In this document: one piece after another, positions 48,506 to 58,304 of the stretch | How the letters are laid out: the number at the start of each line of letters is the position of its first letter | How positions within the stretch are numbered: position 1 is the stretch's first letter | NCBI RefSeq assembly: GCF_003026475.1 | Contig: NZ_PYMC01000019.1 | Span: forward strand, 1 to 64,000 | Length of the DNA: 64,000 nt | Direction of reading: 5' to 3' | Source: Photobacterium lipolyticum | GTDB lineage: Bacteria; Pseudomonadota; Gammaproteobacteria; Enterobacterales; Vibrionaceae | Made by a program: the position numbers and the translations under genes | The notes under the pieces: generated by a model | Database searches by the model: none | The model's input: only the letters and a program-made list of their open reading frames with translations | What the model was told of the DNA's origin: nothing

Positions 48506-49351
48506 ATGACCCTAGACAATATCAGTGCCAACAAATGTTTTGGTGGCTGGAACAAGCAATACACCCATCGTTCGGCGGTATTAAATTGTGAAATGCGCTT
48601 TGCCATTTTCCTGCCGCCACAGATCAGCAAAGGGCAAAAAGTACCCGTGCTTTACTGGTTGTCGGGGCTGACCTGCACCGATGAAAACTTTATGCACAAA
48701 GCCGGCGCACAGCGCATTGCCGCAGATCTTGGGATTGCCATCGTCGCACCAGATACCAGTCCGCGCGGTGAAGGGGTTGCAGATGATCCCGATGCCGGTT
48801 ATGACTTCGGTTTGGGGGCCGGCTTCTACGTCAATGCAACTCAGGCGCCATGGAATCGCCACTACCAGATGTATGATTACGTGGTCAACGAGCTGCCTGA
48901 ACTGATTGAAGCACACTTTCCGGTCTCGCAGCAACGGGCGATCAGCGGTCACTCGATGGGCGGCCACGGAGCACTGACTATCGCCCTGCGCAATCCGCAG
49001 CGTTACAGCTCTGTATCCGCATTCAGCCCTATCTCGAATCCGATTAACTGCCCCTGGGGACAGAAAGCGTTTACCGGTTACTTAGGCAAAGACTGTGAAA
49101 GCTGGAAGCAATATGACGCATCAGAATTAATGAAGCAGGCTGAAACCAAGCTACCGGCCTTGGTTGATCAGGGTGATCAGGACGGCTTCCTCGCAGAGCA
49201 GTTAAAACCTGAAGCGTTAATCGCAGCAGCGCAAGCCAGCCAATATCCGTTAGAGCTGCGCATGCAGGAAGGTTATGATCACAGCTATTTTTTCATGGCG
49301 AGTTTTATCGAAGATCACCTGCGTTTTCATGCCAGCCACTTCGGGGCATAA
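48506..49351 (+). CDS. fghA: S-formylglutathione hydrolase
   Basis: FghA hydrolyses S-formylglutathione to formate and glutathione, the second step after frmA. The 281-residue esterase D fold has the nucleophile Ser in GHSMGGHGAL near residue 150 and the catalytic His in YDHSYFF near the end. I start at ATG 48506 (TLDNISANKCFGGW), which matches the family N-terminus; the frame extends upstream to 48464 but overlaps the palindrome region with no ribosome site. Confidence 0.95.
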   Translation: MTLDNISANKCFGGWNKQYTHRSAVLNCEMRFAIFLPPQISKGQKVPVLYWLSGLTCTDENFMHKAGAQRIAADLGIAIVAPDTSPRGEGVADDPDAGYDFGLGAGFYVNATQAPWNRHYQMYDYVVNELPELIEAHFPVSQQRAISGHSMGGHGALTIALRNPQRYSSVSAFSPISNPINCPWGQKAFTGYLGKDCESWKQYDASELMKQAETKLPALVDQGDQDGFLAEQLKPEALIAAAQASQYPLELRMQEGYDHSYFFMASFIEDHLRFHASHFGA

Positions 49352-49366
49352 TACAACGTCCACTAA

Positions 49367-49392
49367 AAAGCCCGGCAAGATGCCGGGCTTTA
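49367..49392. terminator. Terminator between fghA and the AbgT-type gene
   Basis: AAAGCCCGGCA pairs with TGCCGGGCTTT around AGA; A/T flanks on both sides suit the two convergent genes. Confidence 0.88.
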
Positions 49393-49423
49393 AAATTATC
49401 CACTGAAAATATCTCAGTAAAGA

Positions 49424-50983
49424 TTACATACTATAGGTGTACGGAGCCTGAATACCCAGCGGAATACCGAGTGCCCAGTAGGCCAGCAGGAAGAGAGTCC
49501 AACCAACCAGCATCGCGATAGAGTAAGGCATCATCATCGATGCAAGAGAACCAATACCGGAGCTCTTCACATAGCGCTGCATGTAAACAACAACCAACGG
49601 GAAGAAGACCATCATCGGCGAGATGATGTTCGATACCGAGTCACCGACGCGGTAAGCAGCCTGTGTCAGTTCAGGAGAAATACCCACCGCCATTAGCATC
49701 GGTACCAGGATTGGACCAATCAGTGCCCACTTCGCCGATGCAGAACCGACCAACAGGTTTACCAACGCGGTAAGCAGAATCATACCCACAATTGTCACCT
49801 GACCAGGCAGGTTCATGGCATGAAGCATTTCTGCACCAGAAAGCGCGAGTAGCGTCCCCAGGTTAGACTGGGTAAAGGCAACCAGGAACTGGGCAATGAA
49901 GAATGCCATAACCATGAAACTGCCCATGCTGCTCATGGTCGCTGACATTGACTTAATGACATCGTCGCTCGACTTGAACGTACCAGCCACTTTGCCGTAA
50001 ACCACCCCGGGGATCACAAACAGAATGAAGATCAACGGCACGATAGACTGCATCAGTGGTGCTTTAAAGGCGGTAATTTCACCTGCCGGCGAGCGCAGTG
50101 GCGAGGTTTCCGGGTAAACAGACGCCACCAGTACCACAATACCTGCAACCATTGCCCAGCCAGCACGCGAGAAGGCTTTGCTTTCGATTTCGGTGAAAGA
50201 GCCCATATCCGGCGCTTCTTCCGCATCGTCATCAATCGCGGTATTCGCTAGACGTGGTTCAATGATTTTCTCTGTCACATACCAGCCAATACCAATAACT
50301 AAAACTGAAGATAAACCAGTAAATAGCAAATTAGATAACGGGTTAACAATGTATGCCGGATCGAGGATTTGCGCCGCAGACTGGGTAAAACCAGCAAGAA
50401 GAGGATCGATACCTGAAGGAATAAAGTTCGCAGAGAAACCACCGGATACACCCGCGAATGCCGCAGCAATACCCGCAAGAGGGTGACGGCCTGCCGCATG
50501 GAAAATGATACCACCTAGCGGGATAACCAAGACGTAACCCGCATCCGCCGCAGTGTGCGATACAATGGCCACCAGGATCAGCATCGGTGTTAACAGTTTC
50601 GCCGGGGTGAAGTTAAGCATTTTCTTCAGGCCGGTATTGATAAAGCCAGACGCTTCTGCCACGCCGACACCCAGCATCGCGACCAATACAATCCCCAGAG
50701 GGGCAAAACCGGTGAAGTTCTTCACCATATTCGCCAAGAAACTGGCAAATGATTCACCCGTTAGCAGGTTTTTCACTTCAACAGCCTGTCCGGTTACAGG
50801 GTGAACAAAACCAAAGTCAAATTGAGACAATATTGCGGACAGCACCCAGACAATGATTAGTCCCCAGAAGAACAGCAACGCAGGATCCGGAATTCTGTTT
50901 CCTGTTCGCTCAATTACGTTTAAAAATTTATCCATTGCACTGGAGGGCATATCCGGTGCTTTTTGTACGGCTTCGTTACTCAT
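49424..50983 (-). CDS. AbgT-family transporter
   Basis: A 519-residue membrane protein of the AbgT family, with about a dozen hydrophobic segments. Family phrases include VIERTGNRIPDPALLFFWGL at the N-terminus (given to 20 residues), VSHTAADAGYVLVIPLGGIIF near residue 145 in part, SANFIPSGIDPLL and a repeat of VGDSVSNIISPMMVFFPL near residue 450. Members import p-aminobenzoyl-glutamate (E. coli AbgT) or export sulfonamides and folate-like compounds (MtrF type), so the direction here is open. No abgAB hydrolase genes are adjacent. Confidence 0.9.
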   Translation of the reverse strand: MSNEAVQKAPDMPSSAMDKFLNVIERTGNRIPDPALLFFWGLIIVWVLSAILSQFDFGFVHPVTGQAVEVKNLLTGESFASFLANMVKNFTGFAPLGIVLVAMLGVGVAEASGFINTGLKKMLNFTPAKLLTPMLILVAIVSHTAADAGYVLVIPLGGIIFHAAGRHPLAGIAAAFAGVSGGFSANFIPSGIDPLLAGFTQSAAQILDPAYIVNPLSNLLFTGLSSVLVIGIGWYVTEKIIEPRLANTAIDDDAEEAPDMGSFTEIESKAFSRAGWAMVAGIVVLVASVYPETSPLRSPAGEITAFKAPLMQSIVPLIFILFVIPGVVYGKVAGTFKSSDDVIKSMSATMSSMGSFMVMAFFIAQFLVAFTQSNLGTLLALSGAEMLHAMNLPGQVTIVGMILLTALVNLLVGSASAKWALIGPILVPMLMAVGISPELTQAAYRVGDSVSNIISPMMVFFPLVVVYMQRYVKSSGIGSLASMMMPYSIAMLVGWTLFLLAYWALGIPLGIQAPYTYSM

Positions 50984-51484
50984 GGGAGCTCCATGCTCTT
51001 GATGATGTTGTTAATTTGCGGCGGTGTATTTACCAATCGGGTTCGACAGATATTTTGATCTTATCGCCAGTCAATCTGATGCTTTCTTGGTACAAGAAAA
51101 CCCCCACAGATTGTAATAAAAACGACAACAAAAAAAGCACGTTAAGCTAACCAATCACCAATACTAGACAGGTTATATTGTAAATAAATATTAATACCCT
51201 ACATAACCCCAACAATTATAAAACAACAGCACCTCACAGAGACAACAATAGTCGTTACAATAAAATCGCTAAAGGGCTAGATCACTAATAGCATTAGTAT
51301 GATTTGCTTAAACAGAATTCCCGGAGCACGCTCTGAATCATGCACTTATCGTGTGACAGAAACCAAAAAAGACACCCTAAGGTGTCTTTTGAATTCATGC
51401 TTGCCGAATTGGCTCGACAAGCACGATGTGTTTTACTTTCGTCGCAAGTTCATGCCAAACGTGACATGAACCCGCAAAGAAAAA
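50984..51484. other. 500-bp gap upstream of the AbgT-type gene
   Basis: It contains a single ACCAATCGGG element (51031-51041), an A-rich stretch, a short palindrome ACTAAT-AGC-ATTAGT (51284-51298), and a guaA-side terminator at 51367-51390. I see no gene or RNA I can support. Confidence 0.55.
51367..51390 (-). terminator. Terminator downstream of guaA
   Basis: AAAAGACACC pairs with GGTGTCTTTT around CTAA, with flanking A/T runs, 95 bp past the guaA stop. Confidence 0.85.
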
Positions 51485-53068
51485 TTATTCCCACTCGATA
51501 GTTGCAGGCGGTTTACCCGATATATCGTAAACCACACGCGAGATCCCATCGACTTCATTGATGATACGGTTCGAAACCTTACCTAAGAAGTCATATGGCA
51601 GGTGTGCCCAATGCGCAGTCATAAAGTCGATTGTCTCAACCGCACGCAGAGAGACAACCCAGTCGTATTTACGACCGTCACCCATCACACCAACAGAGCG
51701 AACAGGCAGGAATACGGTGAATGCCTGAGACACCTTGTTATAAAGATCGGCGTTGTGCAGCTCTTCAATGAAGATAGCATCCGCACGACGCAGCAAGTCA
51801 CAATACTCTTTCTTCACCTCGCCCAGAACACGCACGCCCAGACCAGGCCCCGGGAATGGGTGACGATAAAGCATGTTGTAAGGCAGGCCTAGTTCTAAAC
51901 CAATCTTACGCACTTCATCTTTGAACAGCTCTTTAAGCGGTTCAACCAGACCCATCTCCATATCATCAGGCAGACCGCCCACATTGTGGTGCGATTTGAT
52001 AACGTGCGCTTTGCCTGTTTTTGAAGCCGCTGATTCAATCACATCCGGGTAAATGGTTCCCTGAGCCAACCATTTAGCATTCTTCAGTTTCTTTGATTCT
52101 TCATCGAATACATCGATAAACACATGACCAATGATCTTACGTTTTGCTTCAGGATCGTTCTCGCCAGCCAATGCATCTAAGAAACGGTCTTCTGCTTTAA
52201 CATGTATAATATTCAGGCCGAAGTGGTCACCAAACATGTCCATGACCTGCTCACCTTCGTTTAAGCGAAGCAAGCCGTTATCAACAAATACACAGGTCAG
52301 CTTGTCACCAATGGCACGGTGAATAAGCATGGCGACGACGGATGAATCAACACCACCAGACAGACCGAGAATAACTTCATCATCGCCTACCTGCTCTTTG
52401 ATATCGGCAATAGCATTTTCGATGATGTTGGCCGATGTCCAAAGCTTCTCACAGCCGCAGATATTAAGAACGAAGTTCTCGATAATACGCATGCCCTGAC
52501 GGGTATGGGTAACTTCCGGGTGGAACTGCACACCGTAGAAATGCTTCTCTTCGTTGGCAATTGCCGCAAACGGGCAAGTATCAGTTTGCGCAACCTTAAC
52601 AAAATCAGACGGGATTTCGACCACTTTATCACCGTGGCTCATCCATACATCCAGCAACCCATTGCCATCTTCGGCTACTGCATCTTCGATATTTTTCAGG
52701 AATGATGTTGGTTCAATTATTTCGACTTGCGCGTAACCAAATTCACGCATTGAAGAGCCCGCAACTTTACCGCCAAGCTGCTCGGCCATGGTTTGCATGC
52801 CATAACACACACCAAATACAGGTACACCCGCTTCAAACACATATTGTGGTGCGCGAGGTGATTCATCTCCGGTTACGCTCTCCGGCCCACCAGAAAGGAT
52901 GATACCGTTCGGGTTGAAATCACGAATATCGGCTTCATCAACGTCCCAGCTCCAAAGCTCACAATAAACACCGATTTCACGGATACGGCGGGCGATCAAC
53001 TGAGTATATTGAGAACCAAAATCCAGAATAAGGATACGTTGGTCATGAATATTTGTAGATGTAGTCAT
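51485..53068 (-). CDS. guaA: GMP synthase (glutamine-hydrolysing)
   Basis: GuaA aminates XMP to GMP. The 527-residue protein has an N-terminal glutaminase domain ([14 protein letters not shown], nucleophile Cys in GVCYGMQTM near residue 90, HPEVTHT near residue 186), the ATP pyrophosphatase P-loop [12 protein letters not shown] near residue 235, and a C-terminal dimerisation domain ending in the conserved [12 protein letters not shown]. It lies 120 bp after guaB, with a PurR-like box between them. Confidence 0.98.
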   Translation of the reverse strand: MTTSTNIHDQRILILDFGSQYTQLIARRIREIGVYCELWSWDVDEADIRDFNPNGIILSGGPESVTGDESPRAPQYVFEAGVPVFGVCYGMQTMAEQLGGKVAGSSMREFGYAQVEIIEPTSFLKNIEDAVAEDGNGLLDVWMSHGDKVVEIPSDFVKVAQTDTCPFAAIANEEKHFYGVQFHPEVTHTRQGMRIIENFVLNICGCEKLWTSANIIENAIADIKEQVGDDEVILGLSGGVDSSVVAMLIHRAIGDKLTCVFVDNGLLRLNEGEQVMDMFGDHFGLNIIHVKAEDRFLDALAGENDPEAKRKIIGHVFIDVFDEESKKLKNAKWLAQGTIYPDVIESAASKTGKAHVIKSHHNVGGLPDDMEMGLVEPLKELFKDEVRKIGLELGLPYNMLYRHPFPGPGLGVRVLGEVKKEYCDLLRRADAIFIEELHNADLYNKVSQAFTVFLPVRSVGVMGDGRKYDWVVSLRAVETIDFMTAHWAHLPYDFLGKVSNRIINEVDGISRVVYDISGKPPATIEWE

Positions 53069-53147
53069 TATCGAGAAGTCTCAAAAATAAATAAAAATAG
53101 TGAGGGGGCAATAAAACGCCCCCCGATCTTATACAAGTTTCCCGCTC

Positions 53148-53163
53148 AGGCAAACGTTTTCGT
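53148..53163 (-). promoter_or_regulatory. PurR-like operator between guaB and guaA
   Basis: AGGCAAACGTTTTCGT matches AnGCAAnCGnTTnCnT at every fixed position, 80 bp before the guaA ATG. Its place between the genes suggests that guaA has a promoter of its own besides read-through from guaB. Confidence 0.85.
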
Positions 53164-53188
53164 CGCGTTCGAATGATCTGTAAACAAA

Positions 53189-54652
53189 TTAACGCATACG
53201 GTAGTTAGGTGCCTCTTTCGTAATGGTCACATCGTGGACATGTGACTCTTTGATACCAGCACCAGAAATGCGAACAAACTCAGCTTTAGTGCGCATTTCT
53301 TCAATCGTCGCAGAGCCGGTCAGGCCCATGCTTGAACGAAGGCCGCCCATTTGCTGGTGAACGATTTCTTTGACATGGCCTTTGTAATCAACGCGACCTT
53401 CGATACCTTCAGGTACCAGCTTGTCTGCGGCGTTATCAGACTGGAAGTAACGATCAGAAGAACCTTGAGACATCGCACCGAGTGAGCCCATACCACGGTA
53501 AGATTTATAAGCACGGCCTTGATACAGTTCAACTTCGCCCGGTGCTTCTTCAGTGCCCGCGAACATTGAACCGACCATTACGCATGATGCGCCAGCAGCA
53601 ATCGCTTTACACATGTCACCAGAGTAGCGGATACCACCATCGGCGATAACAGGAATACCAAAGTCTGATGCTGCATCGACAGCTTCAGAAATAGCCGTTA
53701 GCTGAGGAACACCCACACCGGTAACGATACGTGTGGTACAGATAGAACCAGGGCCAATACCAACCTTAACCGCATCAACACCTGCATCGATAAGTCCGCG
53801 CGCACCTGAAGCCGTCGCGACATTACCACCGATGATTTGTAGTTCAGGGAAGGCTGCACGGGTTTCACGAATGCGTTGCAGAACGCCCTCCGAGTGACCG
53901 TGAGAAGAGTCGATAAGCAGCACATCAACACCTGCTTCAACCAATGCCTTAACGCGTTCTTCGTTCCCCGCGCCGGCACCAACAGCAGCGCCAACACGCA
54001 GGCGGCCTAGCTCATCTTTACATGCGTTAGGCTTACGTTCCGCTTTCTGGAAGTCTTTCGCGGTGATCATGCCTTTAAGCTGGAAGTTATCATTCACCAA
54101 TAGCACTTTCTCTACACGGTGCTCTTGCATGATGGCTTCAACTTCTTCACGCGAAGCACCTTCTTTCGCTGCCGCCAACTTATCTTTTGGCGTCATCACT
54201 TGTTCAACCAGCATCGAAAGGTCGGTAACAAAACGTACATCACGGCCAGTAATGATACCAACAAGCTCGTTGTTATCTGATACAACCGGATAACCAGCAA
54301 AGCCATTTATTGCAGTCAGTTCTTTCACGTCAGCAATCGTAGCCGTTGGTTTTACCGTCACAGGTTCAGACACCACGCCAGCCTCGAACTTTTTAACCAT
54401 GCGAACCTGATCCGCTTGCTGTTCGATAGACATGTTTTTGTGGATGAAACCGATACCACCTTCCTGAGCTAACGCAATTGCGAAACGCCCCTCGGTTACT
54501 GTGTCCATTGCAGCAGAAACCATAGGAATGTTTAGCGTAATTTTCTTCGTTAGTTGGGTGCGCAGATCGGCAGTGTTAGGGAGAACCGTAGAGTGTGCTG
54601 GAACCAGCAGAACATCATCAAAAGTTAGAGCTTCTTGTTTGATACGTAACAT
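53189..54652 (-). CDS. guaB: IMP dehydrogenase
   Basis: GuaB oxidises IMP to XMP with NAD+, the committed step to guanine nucleotides. The 487-residue protein has the barrel start [17 protein letters not shown], two CBS domains between about residues 93 and 205 ([34 protein letters not shown]), the active-site Cys in [11 protein letters not shown] near residue 304 and the flap GMGSLGAM. The length is usual. Confidence 0.98.
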   Translation of the reverse strand: MLRIKQEALTFDDVLLVPAHSTVLPNTADLRTQLTKKITLNIPMVSAAMDTVTEGRFAIALAQEGGIGFIHKNMSIEQQADQVRMVKKFEAGVVSEPVTVKPTATIADVKELTAINGFAGYPVVSDNNELVGIITGRDVRFVTDLSMLVEQVMTPKDKLAAAKEGASREEVEAIMQEHRVEKVLLVNDNFQLKGMITAKDFQKAERKPNACKDELGRLRVGAAVGAGAGNEERVKALVEAGVDVLLIDSSHGHSEGVLQRIRETRAAFPELQIIGGNVATASGARGLIDAGVDAVKVGIGPGSICTTRIVTGVGVPQLTAISEAVDAASDFGIPVIADGGIRYSGDMCKAIAAGASCVMVGSMFAGTEEAPGEVELYQGRAYKSYRGMGSLGAMSQGSSDRYFQSDNAADKLVPEGIEGRVDYKGHVKEIVHQQMGGLRSSMGLTGSATIEEMRTKAEFVRISGAGIKESHVHDVTITKEAPNYRMR

Positions 54653-54718
54653 TGCAATATCTCACACCGAGTTAGGGTTTATAGAAGGATAAAATATTGC
54701 GAACGAATTATACGTAGG

Positions 54719-54734
54719 GTGCAATCGTTTGGCT
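54719..54734 (-). promoter_or_regulatory. Weak PurR-like operator upstream of guaB
   Basis: GTGCAATCGTTTGGCT keeps the GCAA and CG-TT core but differs from AnGCAAnCGnTTnCnT at two fixed positions. It lies 67 bp before the guaB ATG, and guaBA is a PurR target in E. coli. Confidence 0.55.
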
Positions 54735-54756
54735 ACAAAAAAATTATATTTTTTTA

Positions 54757-54784
54757 TTGACACTTTTCACTTGATACGTAATAT
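54757..54784 (+). promoter_or_regulatory. Candidate sigma-70 promoter of xseA
   Basis: TTGACA and TAATAT are separated by 16 bp, a near-consensus promoter pointing at xseA with a leader of about 110 bases. Confidence 0.6.
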
Positions 54785-54899
54785 ATGTCGGTTAAGTTTC
54801 CGGTGCTGCGGTCAGACGTGTACGCCCATGATCTGTCTATAGATCTGCCTGTACACTTTTCATTCTCTTCCAGCACTTCACTTTGCCTTTCGACAACAG

Positions 54900-56261
54900 G
54901 TGTCTCACCTCGTGACTATGTTCGCTCAACAGACCCAATCTAACGATCGTATCTATACCGTTTCCAGCCTGAATGCCGAAGTCCGATTATTACTCGAAAA
55001 TGAAATGGGTATCGTCTGGCTGGTTGGTGAACTGTCAAACCTGTCGATGCCCGTTTCCGGCCACTGGTACTTCACCCTGAAAGATTCCCGCGCTCAGGTA
55101 AAATGTGCCATGTTCAAGGGTAACAACCGCAGGGTAACCTTCAAGCCAGCCAATGGCACCCAGGTACTGGTTAAAGCGCGTTTGTCACTGTATGAACCGC
55201 GTGGTGATTACCAGCTGATTATCGAAAGCATGCAGCCGGAAGGGGATGGTCGCTTACAGCAACAATTTGAGCAGCTAAAGATGGCTCTTGCCGCTGAAGG
55301 GTTATTTGCCCAATCACTGAAGAAATCACTGCCGGAGCAGCCTCAGCGAGTGGGGATTGTGACCTCGAAAACGGGTGCGGCACTGCACGATATTCTGAAC
55401 GTTTTACAACGCCGCGATCCAAACCTGCCCATTGTTATTTACCCGACGATGGTACAGGGAGAAGGCGCTGCTATCTCGATCGCACAAGCCATCGGGCGTG
55501 CCAATACCCGTCAGGAATGTGATGTATTGATTGTTGGGCGAGGCGGTGGCTCGCTGGAAGATTTGTGGGCCTTCAACGAAGAAATTGTGGCTCGTACTAT
55601 CGCCGCCAGCCAGATCCCAGTCGTCAGTGCGGTCGGCCACGAAGTCGATGTGACGATTGCTGATTTTGTTGCCGATGTTCGCGCGCCGACACCGTCTGCA
55701 GCCGCAGAACTGGTCAGTCGCGACATGACTCATCAGACTCAGAAAATTGACCAGAAAAGACAACAGTTACAACATGCCTTCCGTCACTATATGACGGAAC
55801 ACTCTGCCCGTCTGGTACAGTTGCATCACCGCTTAGAGCGCCAGCATCCGCAATTGCGATTAAATCAGCAACAGCAGCATCTTGACGATATTTCTAGCCG
55901 CTTAGAACGCGCAATCAATAAGCTAACAACTGGGCATCATCAGCATTTAGAGCGGATCGAATACAAGCTGGCTTTACATTCTCCGGCGCAAACAATTAAA
56001 CACAATTCGACCCGACTGAAGCAGGCAGAACGCCGCCTGCTCGATGCCATGGATCGCCGCCTGCTCAATGCCAGCCACAAACTGGCAATGGCCGCTGAAA
56101 AGCTGGAAACCGTAAGCCCGCTGGCAACCCTTGGACGCGGTTATTCCATTACCCGGGACACCAAGGGGAATGTGATCCGTCGTGCTGACCAAGTTAAGGC
56201 CGGGGATGAATTACACACTAAAGTGGCGGAAGGCGAAATCCGCTCTGTCGTCACGGAATAA
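54900..56261 (+). CDS. xseA: Exodeoxyribonuclease VII large subunit
   Basis: XseA is the catalytic subunit of exonuclease VII. The 453-residue protein has an N-terminal OB-fold ([38 protein letters not shown]), the central catalytic region with [15 protein letters not shown] and [17 protein letters not shown] (near residue 215), [13 protein letters not shown], and a long coiled-coil C-terminal part. The start is unsure: GTG 54900 or ATG 54918, neither with a strong ribosome site. It is divergent from guaB, the usual neighbour. Confidence 0.96.
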   Translation: MSHLVTMFAQQTQSNDRIYTVSSLNAEVRLLLENEMGIVWLVGELSNLSMPVSGHWYFTLKDSRAQVKCAMFKGNNRRVTFKPANGTQVLVKARLSLYEPRGDYQLIIESMQPEGDGRLQQQFEQLKMALAAEGLFAQSLKKSLPEQPQRVGIVTSKTGAALHDILNVLQRRDPNLPIVIYPTMVQGEGAAISIAQAIGRANTRQECDVLIVGRGGGSLEDLWAFNEEIVARTIAASQIPVVSAVGHEVDVTIADFVADVRAPTPSAAAELVSRDMTHQTQKIDQKRQQLQHAFRHYMTEHSARLVQLHHRLERQHPQLRLNQQQQHLDDISSRLERAINKLTTGHHQHLERIEYKLALHSPAQTIKHNSTRLKQAERRLLDAMDRRLLNASHKLAMAAEKLETVSPLATLGRGYSITRDTKGNVIRRADQVKAGDELHTKVAEGEIRSVVTE

Positions 56262-56287
56262 CCCGCAAAATATCCCATCCCCATTAC

Positions 56288-56316
56288 AACAAACGTCGCT
56301 TTAAGCGACGTTTGTT
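56288..56316. terminator. Bidirectional terminator between xseA and yfgJ
   Basis: AACAAACGTCGCT pairs with AGCGACGTTTGTT around TTA, 13-bp stem, between the convergent genes. The T tract is short. Confidence 0.85.
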
Positions 56317-56346
56317 ATTTCAGAAGGCGAGATAAGCGCAGATGAA

Positions 56347-56571
56347 CTACGCTTTTTCGAAACGGATTTTAACCCGGGACTTAGATTTTAACTCGTTGCA
56401 ACTATTGCAAAAATAACTCGCTGATCCACATGCCTGAAGCTTTTCCATTTCATCGTTACAGTCGGGGCAAAATGCCCTTTTCTTCACGGCATGCTGACAC
56501 GAATCGCAATAATAACCATCGTTCTTCCAGCTCAGTTCACTTTGACAGCTGGGGCATAGATTACTGCTCAT
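56347..56571 (-). CDS. yfgJ: Zinc-ribbon protein YfgJ
   Basis: A 74-residue protein with four Cys pairs: CPSC, CDSC, CPDC and CNSC, plus a lone Cys in QACGSAS, suggesting two zinc ribbons. It resembles E. coli YfgJ (about 71 residues), which is also encoded beside xseA and der. The function is unknown. The genome neighbourhood supports the call. Confidence 0.88.
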   Translation of the reverse strand: MSSNLCPSCQSELSWKNDGYYCDSCQHAVKKRAFCPDCNDEMEKLQACGSASYFCNSCNELKSKSRVKIRFEKA

Positions 56572-56708
56572 AACATCCTCTTCCTTTTAAATCATCTTTC
56601 CACATGATGAGATCATATTACAAACATAATACGGATTACACTTTCGATCCCTTGTTCCTACACAGATACATTTATTCTAATGATCCTGATCGCGTAAACA
56701 GACAAAAA

Positions 56709-56735
56709 TGAAACCGGTTTATGTAACCGGTTTCA
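56709..56735 (+). promoter_or_regulatory. Two overlapping LacI-family operators before the glycosidase gene
   Basis: TGAAACCGGTTTAT (56709-56722) and TGTAACCGGTTTCA (56722-56735) share one base and together form a near-symmetric 27-bp block. Each matches the LacI/GalR-type palindrome TGAAACCGGTTTCA, which from memory is also the AscG operator. The LacI-type gene just downstream is the obvious candidate regulator. Confidence 0.75.
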
Positions 56736-56788
56736 TTTTCACGGTACTGTCCGTATATTCCTTTCAACCACCTAAAGGTAATCGTGCC

Positions 56789-58225
56789 ATGGCGACCAGT
56801 AAAATCACATCTCTGTTTCCAGACAACTTCTTGTGGGGAGCGGCTTCTGCTGCCTATCAAGTCGAAGGGGCTTACAATATTGACGGTAAAGGCCCGTCAA
56901 TCTGGGATATTTTCTCGCACCAGCCAGGTACCACACATGAAGGTACTAATGGCGATGTTGCCGCCGATCACTACCACCGCTTCAAAGAAGATGTGGCTTT
57001 GATGGCTGAGCTGGGGATGCAGAGCTATCGCTTTTCTATTAGCTGGCCACGTTTATTTCCTGAAGGTCGCGGCAAGGTTAACGCGGCAGGTGTGAAGTTT
57101 TACAGCGATTTGATTGATGAGTTGCTCAGGCACGGCATCAAACCAATGATTACGTTATATCATTGGGATTTGCCGCAAGCCTTACAGGATATCGGCGGCT
57201 GGGAATCTCGTGAAACTGTCGATGCCTTTGAGCAATACGCCCGCCTGTGCTATCAGGAATTTGGTAACCGTGTCGAATTATGGTCAACCTTCAATGAAAC
57301 ATTAATCTTTATCGGTATGGGTTACTTCACCGGCGCCCACCCTCCGGGTTTACATGATCCGAAGCGTGGCATCCAAGCGTGTCACCATGTATTCATTGCG
57401 CATGCCAGAGCCGTGAAGACATTCCGCGAATACAAAAACACAGGTCAAATACCGGCAAATGGGCAGATCGGTTTTGTCAACGTCATGCAACCCCACGACT
57501 CGATTACGAATAGCTCTGAAGATGTTGCGGCTTGCCAAATGGCAGACGATCTTCTCACCCATTGGTTATATGATCCGGTATTAAAAGGCGAATACCCCGC
57601 CCATATTCTCAACCTCGCGCAACTCACCTGGGACGTGCCGGAGTTTGCACCAGAAGATGAAGCGTTACTCAAAGACAACATCTGTGACTTTATCGGCGTG
57701 AACTACTACAAACGCGAATGGGTTGCGGCGAATCCTGATGTTGATAACACTAAAATCAATACCACAGGCAATAAAGGTTCCGGGCAAGAGTTTGGTATTA
57801 AAGGCCTGTTCAAATTTGTTCATAATCCCCAGTCAACTTATACCGATTGGGATTGGGAAATCTACCCTGAAGGGCTGTGCGTTGGCATGATGCGCTTGAA
57901 AGAGCGTTATGGTGATATTCCGTTCTACATTACGGAAAACGGCCTTGGGGCTAAAGATCCGATCATTGACGGTGAGGTTATTGACCAGCCGCGCATTGAT
58001 TATCTTGCCAGCCATATTGATGCCGCAGAATTGGCCATCAAACAGGGTATCGATGTACGCGGTTACTACCCGTGGTCGTTTATTGATTTACTCAGCTGGT
58101 TAAATGGCTACCAGAAACAATACGGATTTGTGTATGTCGACCGCGAGAATGATTTGCAGCGCAAGCGTAAGAAGTCCTTCTTCTGGTACAAAGACGTCAT
58201 TGCCTCCAATGGCAGCAAACGTTAA
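56789..58225 (+). CDS. GH1 6-phospho-beta-glycosidase
   Basis: A 478-residue family 1 glycoside hydrolase: acid/base Glu170 in STFNE, nucleophile Glu383 in YITENG, N-terminal FLWGAASAAYQVEG. The loop that tells phosphorylated from free substrates reads LLSWLNGYQKQYG: Ser436, Lys443 and Tyr445 form the phosphate-binding set of 6-phospho-glycosidases rather than the Glu-Trp of plain beta-glucosidases. Trp437 after the Ser is found in 6-phospho-beta-galactosidase (LacG), so the sugar is uncertain. I start at ATG 56789; the frame open to 56708 crosses the operators. No PTS permease gene is nearby, though its substrate should arrive by a PTS. Confidence 0.9.
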   Translation: MATSKITSLFPDNFLWGAASAAYQVEGAYNIDGKGPSIWDIFSHQPGTTHEGTNGDVAADHYHRFKEDVALMAELGMQSYRFSISWPRLFPEGRGKVNAAGVKFYSDLIDELLRHGIKPMITLYHWDLPQALQDIGGWESRETVDAFEQYARLCYQEFGNRVELWSTFNETLIFIGMGYFTGAHPPGLHDPKRGIQACHHVFIAHARAVKTFREYKNTGQIPANGQIGFVNVMQPHDSITNSSEDVAACQMADDLLTHWLYDPVLKGEYPAHILNLAQLTWDVPEFAPEDEALLKDNICDFIGVNYYKREWVAANPDVDNTKINTTGNKGSGQEFGIKGLFKFVHNPQSTYTDWDWEIYPEGLCVGMMRLKERYGDIPFYITENGLGAKDPIIDGEVIDQPRIDYLASHIDAAELAIKQGIDVRGYYPWSFIDLLSWLNGYQKQYGFVYVDRENDLQRKRKKSFFWYKDVIASNGSKR

Positions 58226-58249
58226 TTCACTTTGTTGATTTATATCATT

Positions 58250-58272
58250 GCCCGACGACGTTCGGGCTTTTT
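58250..58272 (+). terminator. Terminator between the glycosidase and regulator genes
   Basis: GCCCGA pairs with TCGGGC and is followed by TTTTT, so the regulator is probably transcribed at least partly on its own. Confidence 0.7.
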
Positions 58273-58304
58273 ATTCGTCTCCACAACACGCGGAATGAAA
58301 ATTG

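Noticed and set aside
51284..51298. ACTAAT-AGC-ATTAGT palindrome upstream of the AbgT-type gene as an operator
   Set aside because: Short and AT-rich, far from the start codon, and not matching any operator I can name.
53104..53124. GGGGGC/GCCCCC hairpin in the guaA leader as terminator
   Set aside because: It has no T run and lies inside the leader of guaA; its role cannot be judged from sequence.
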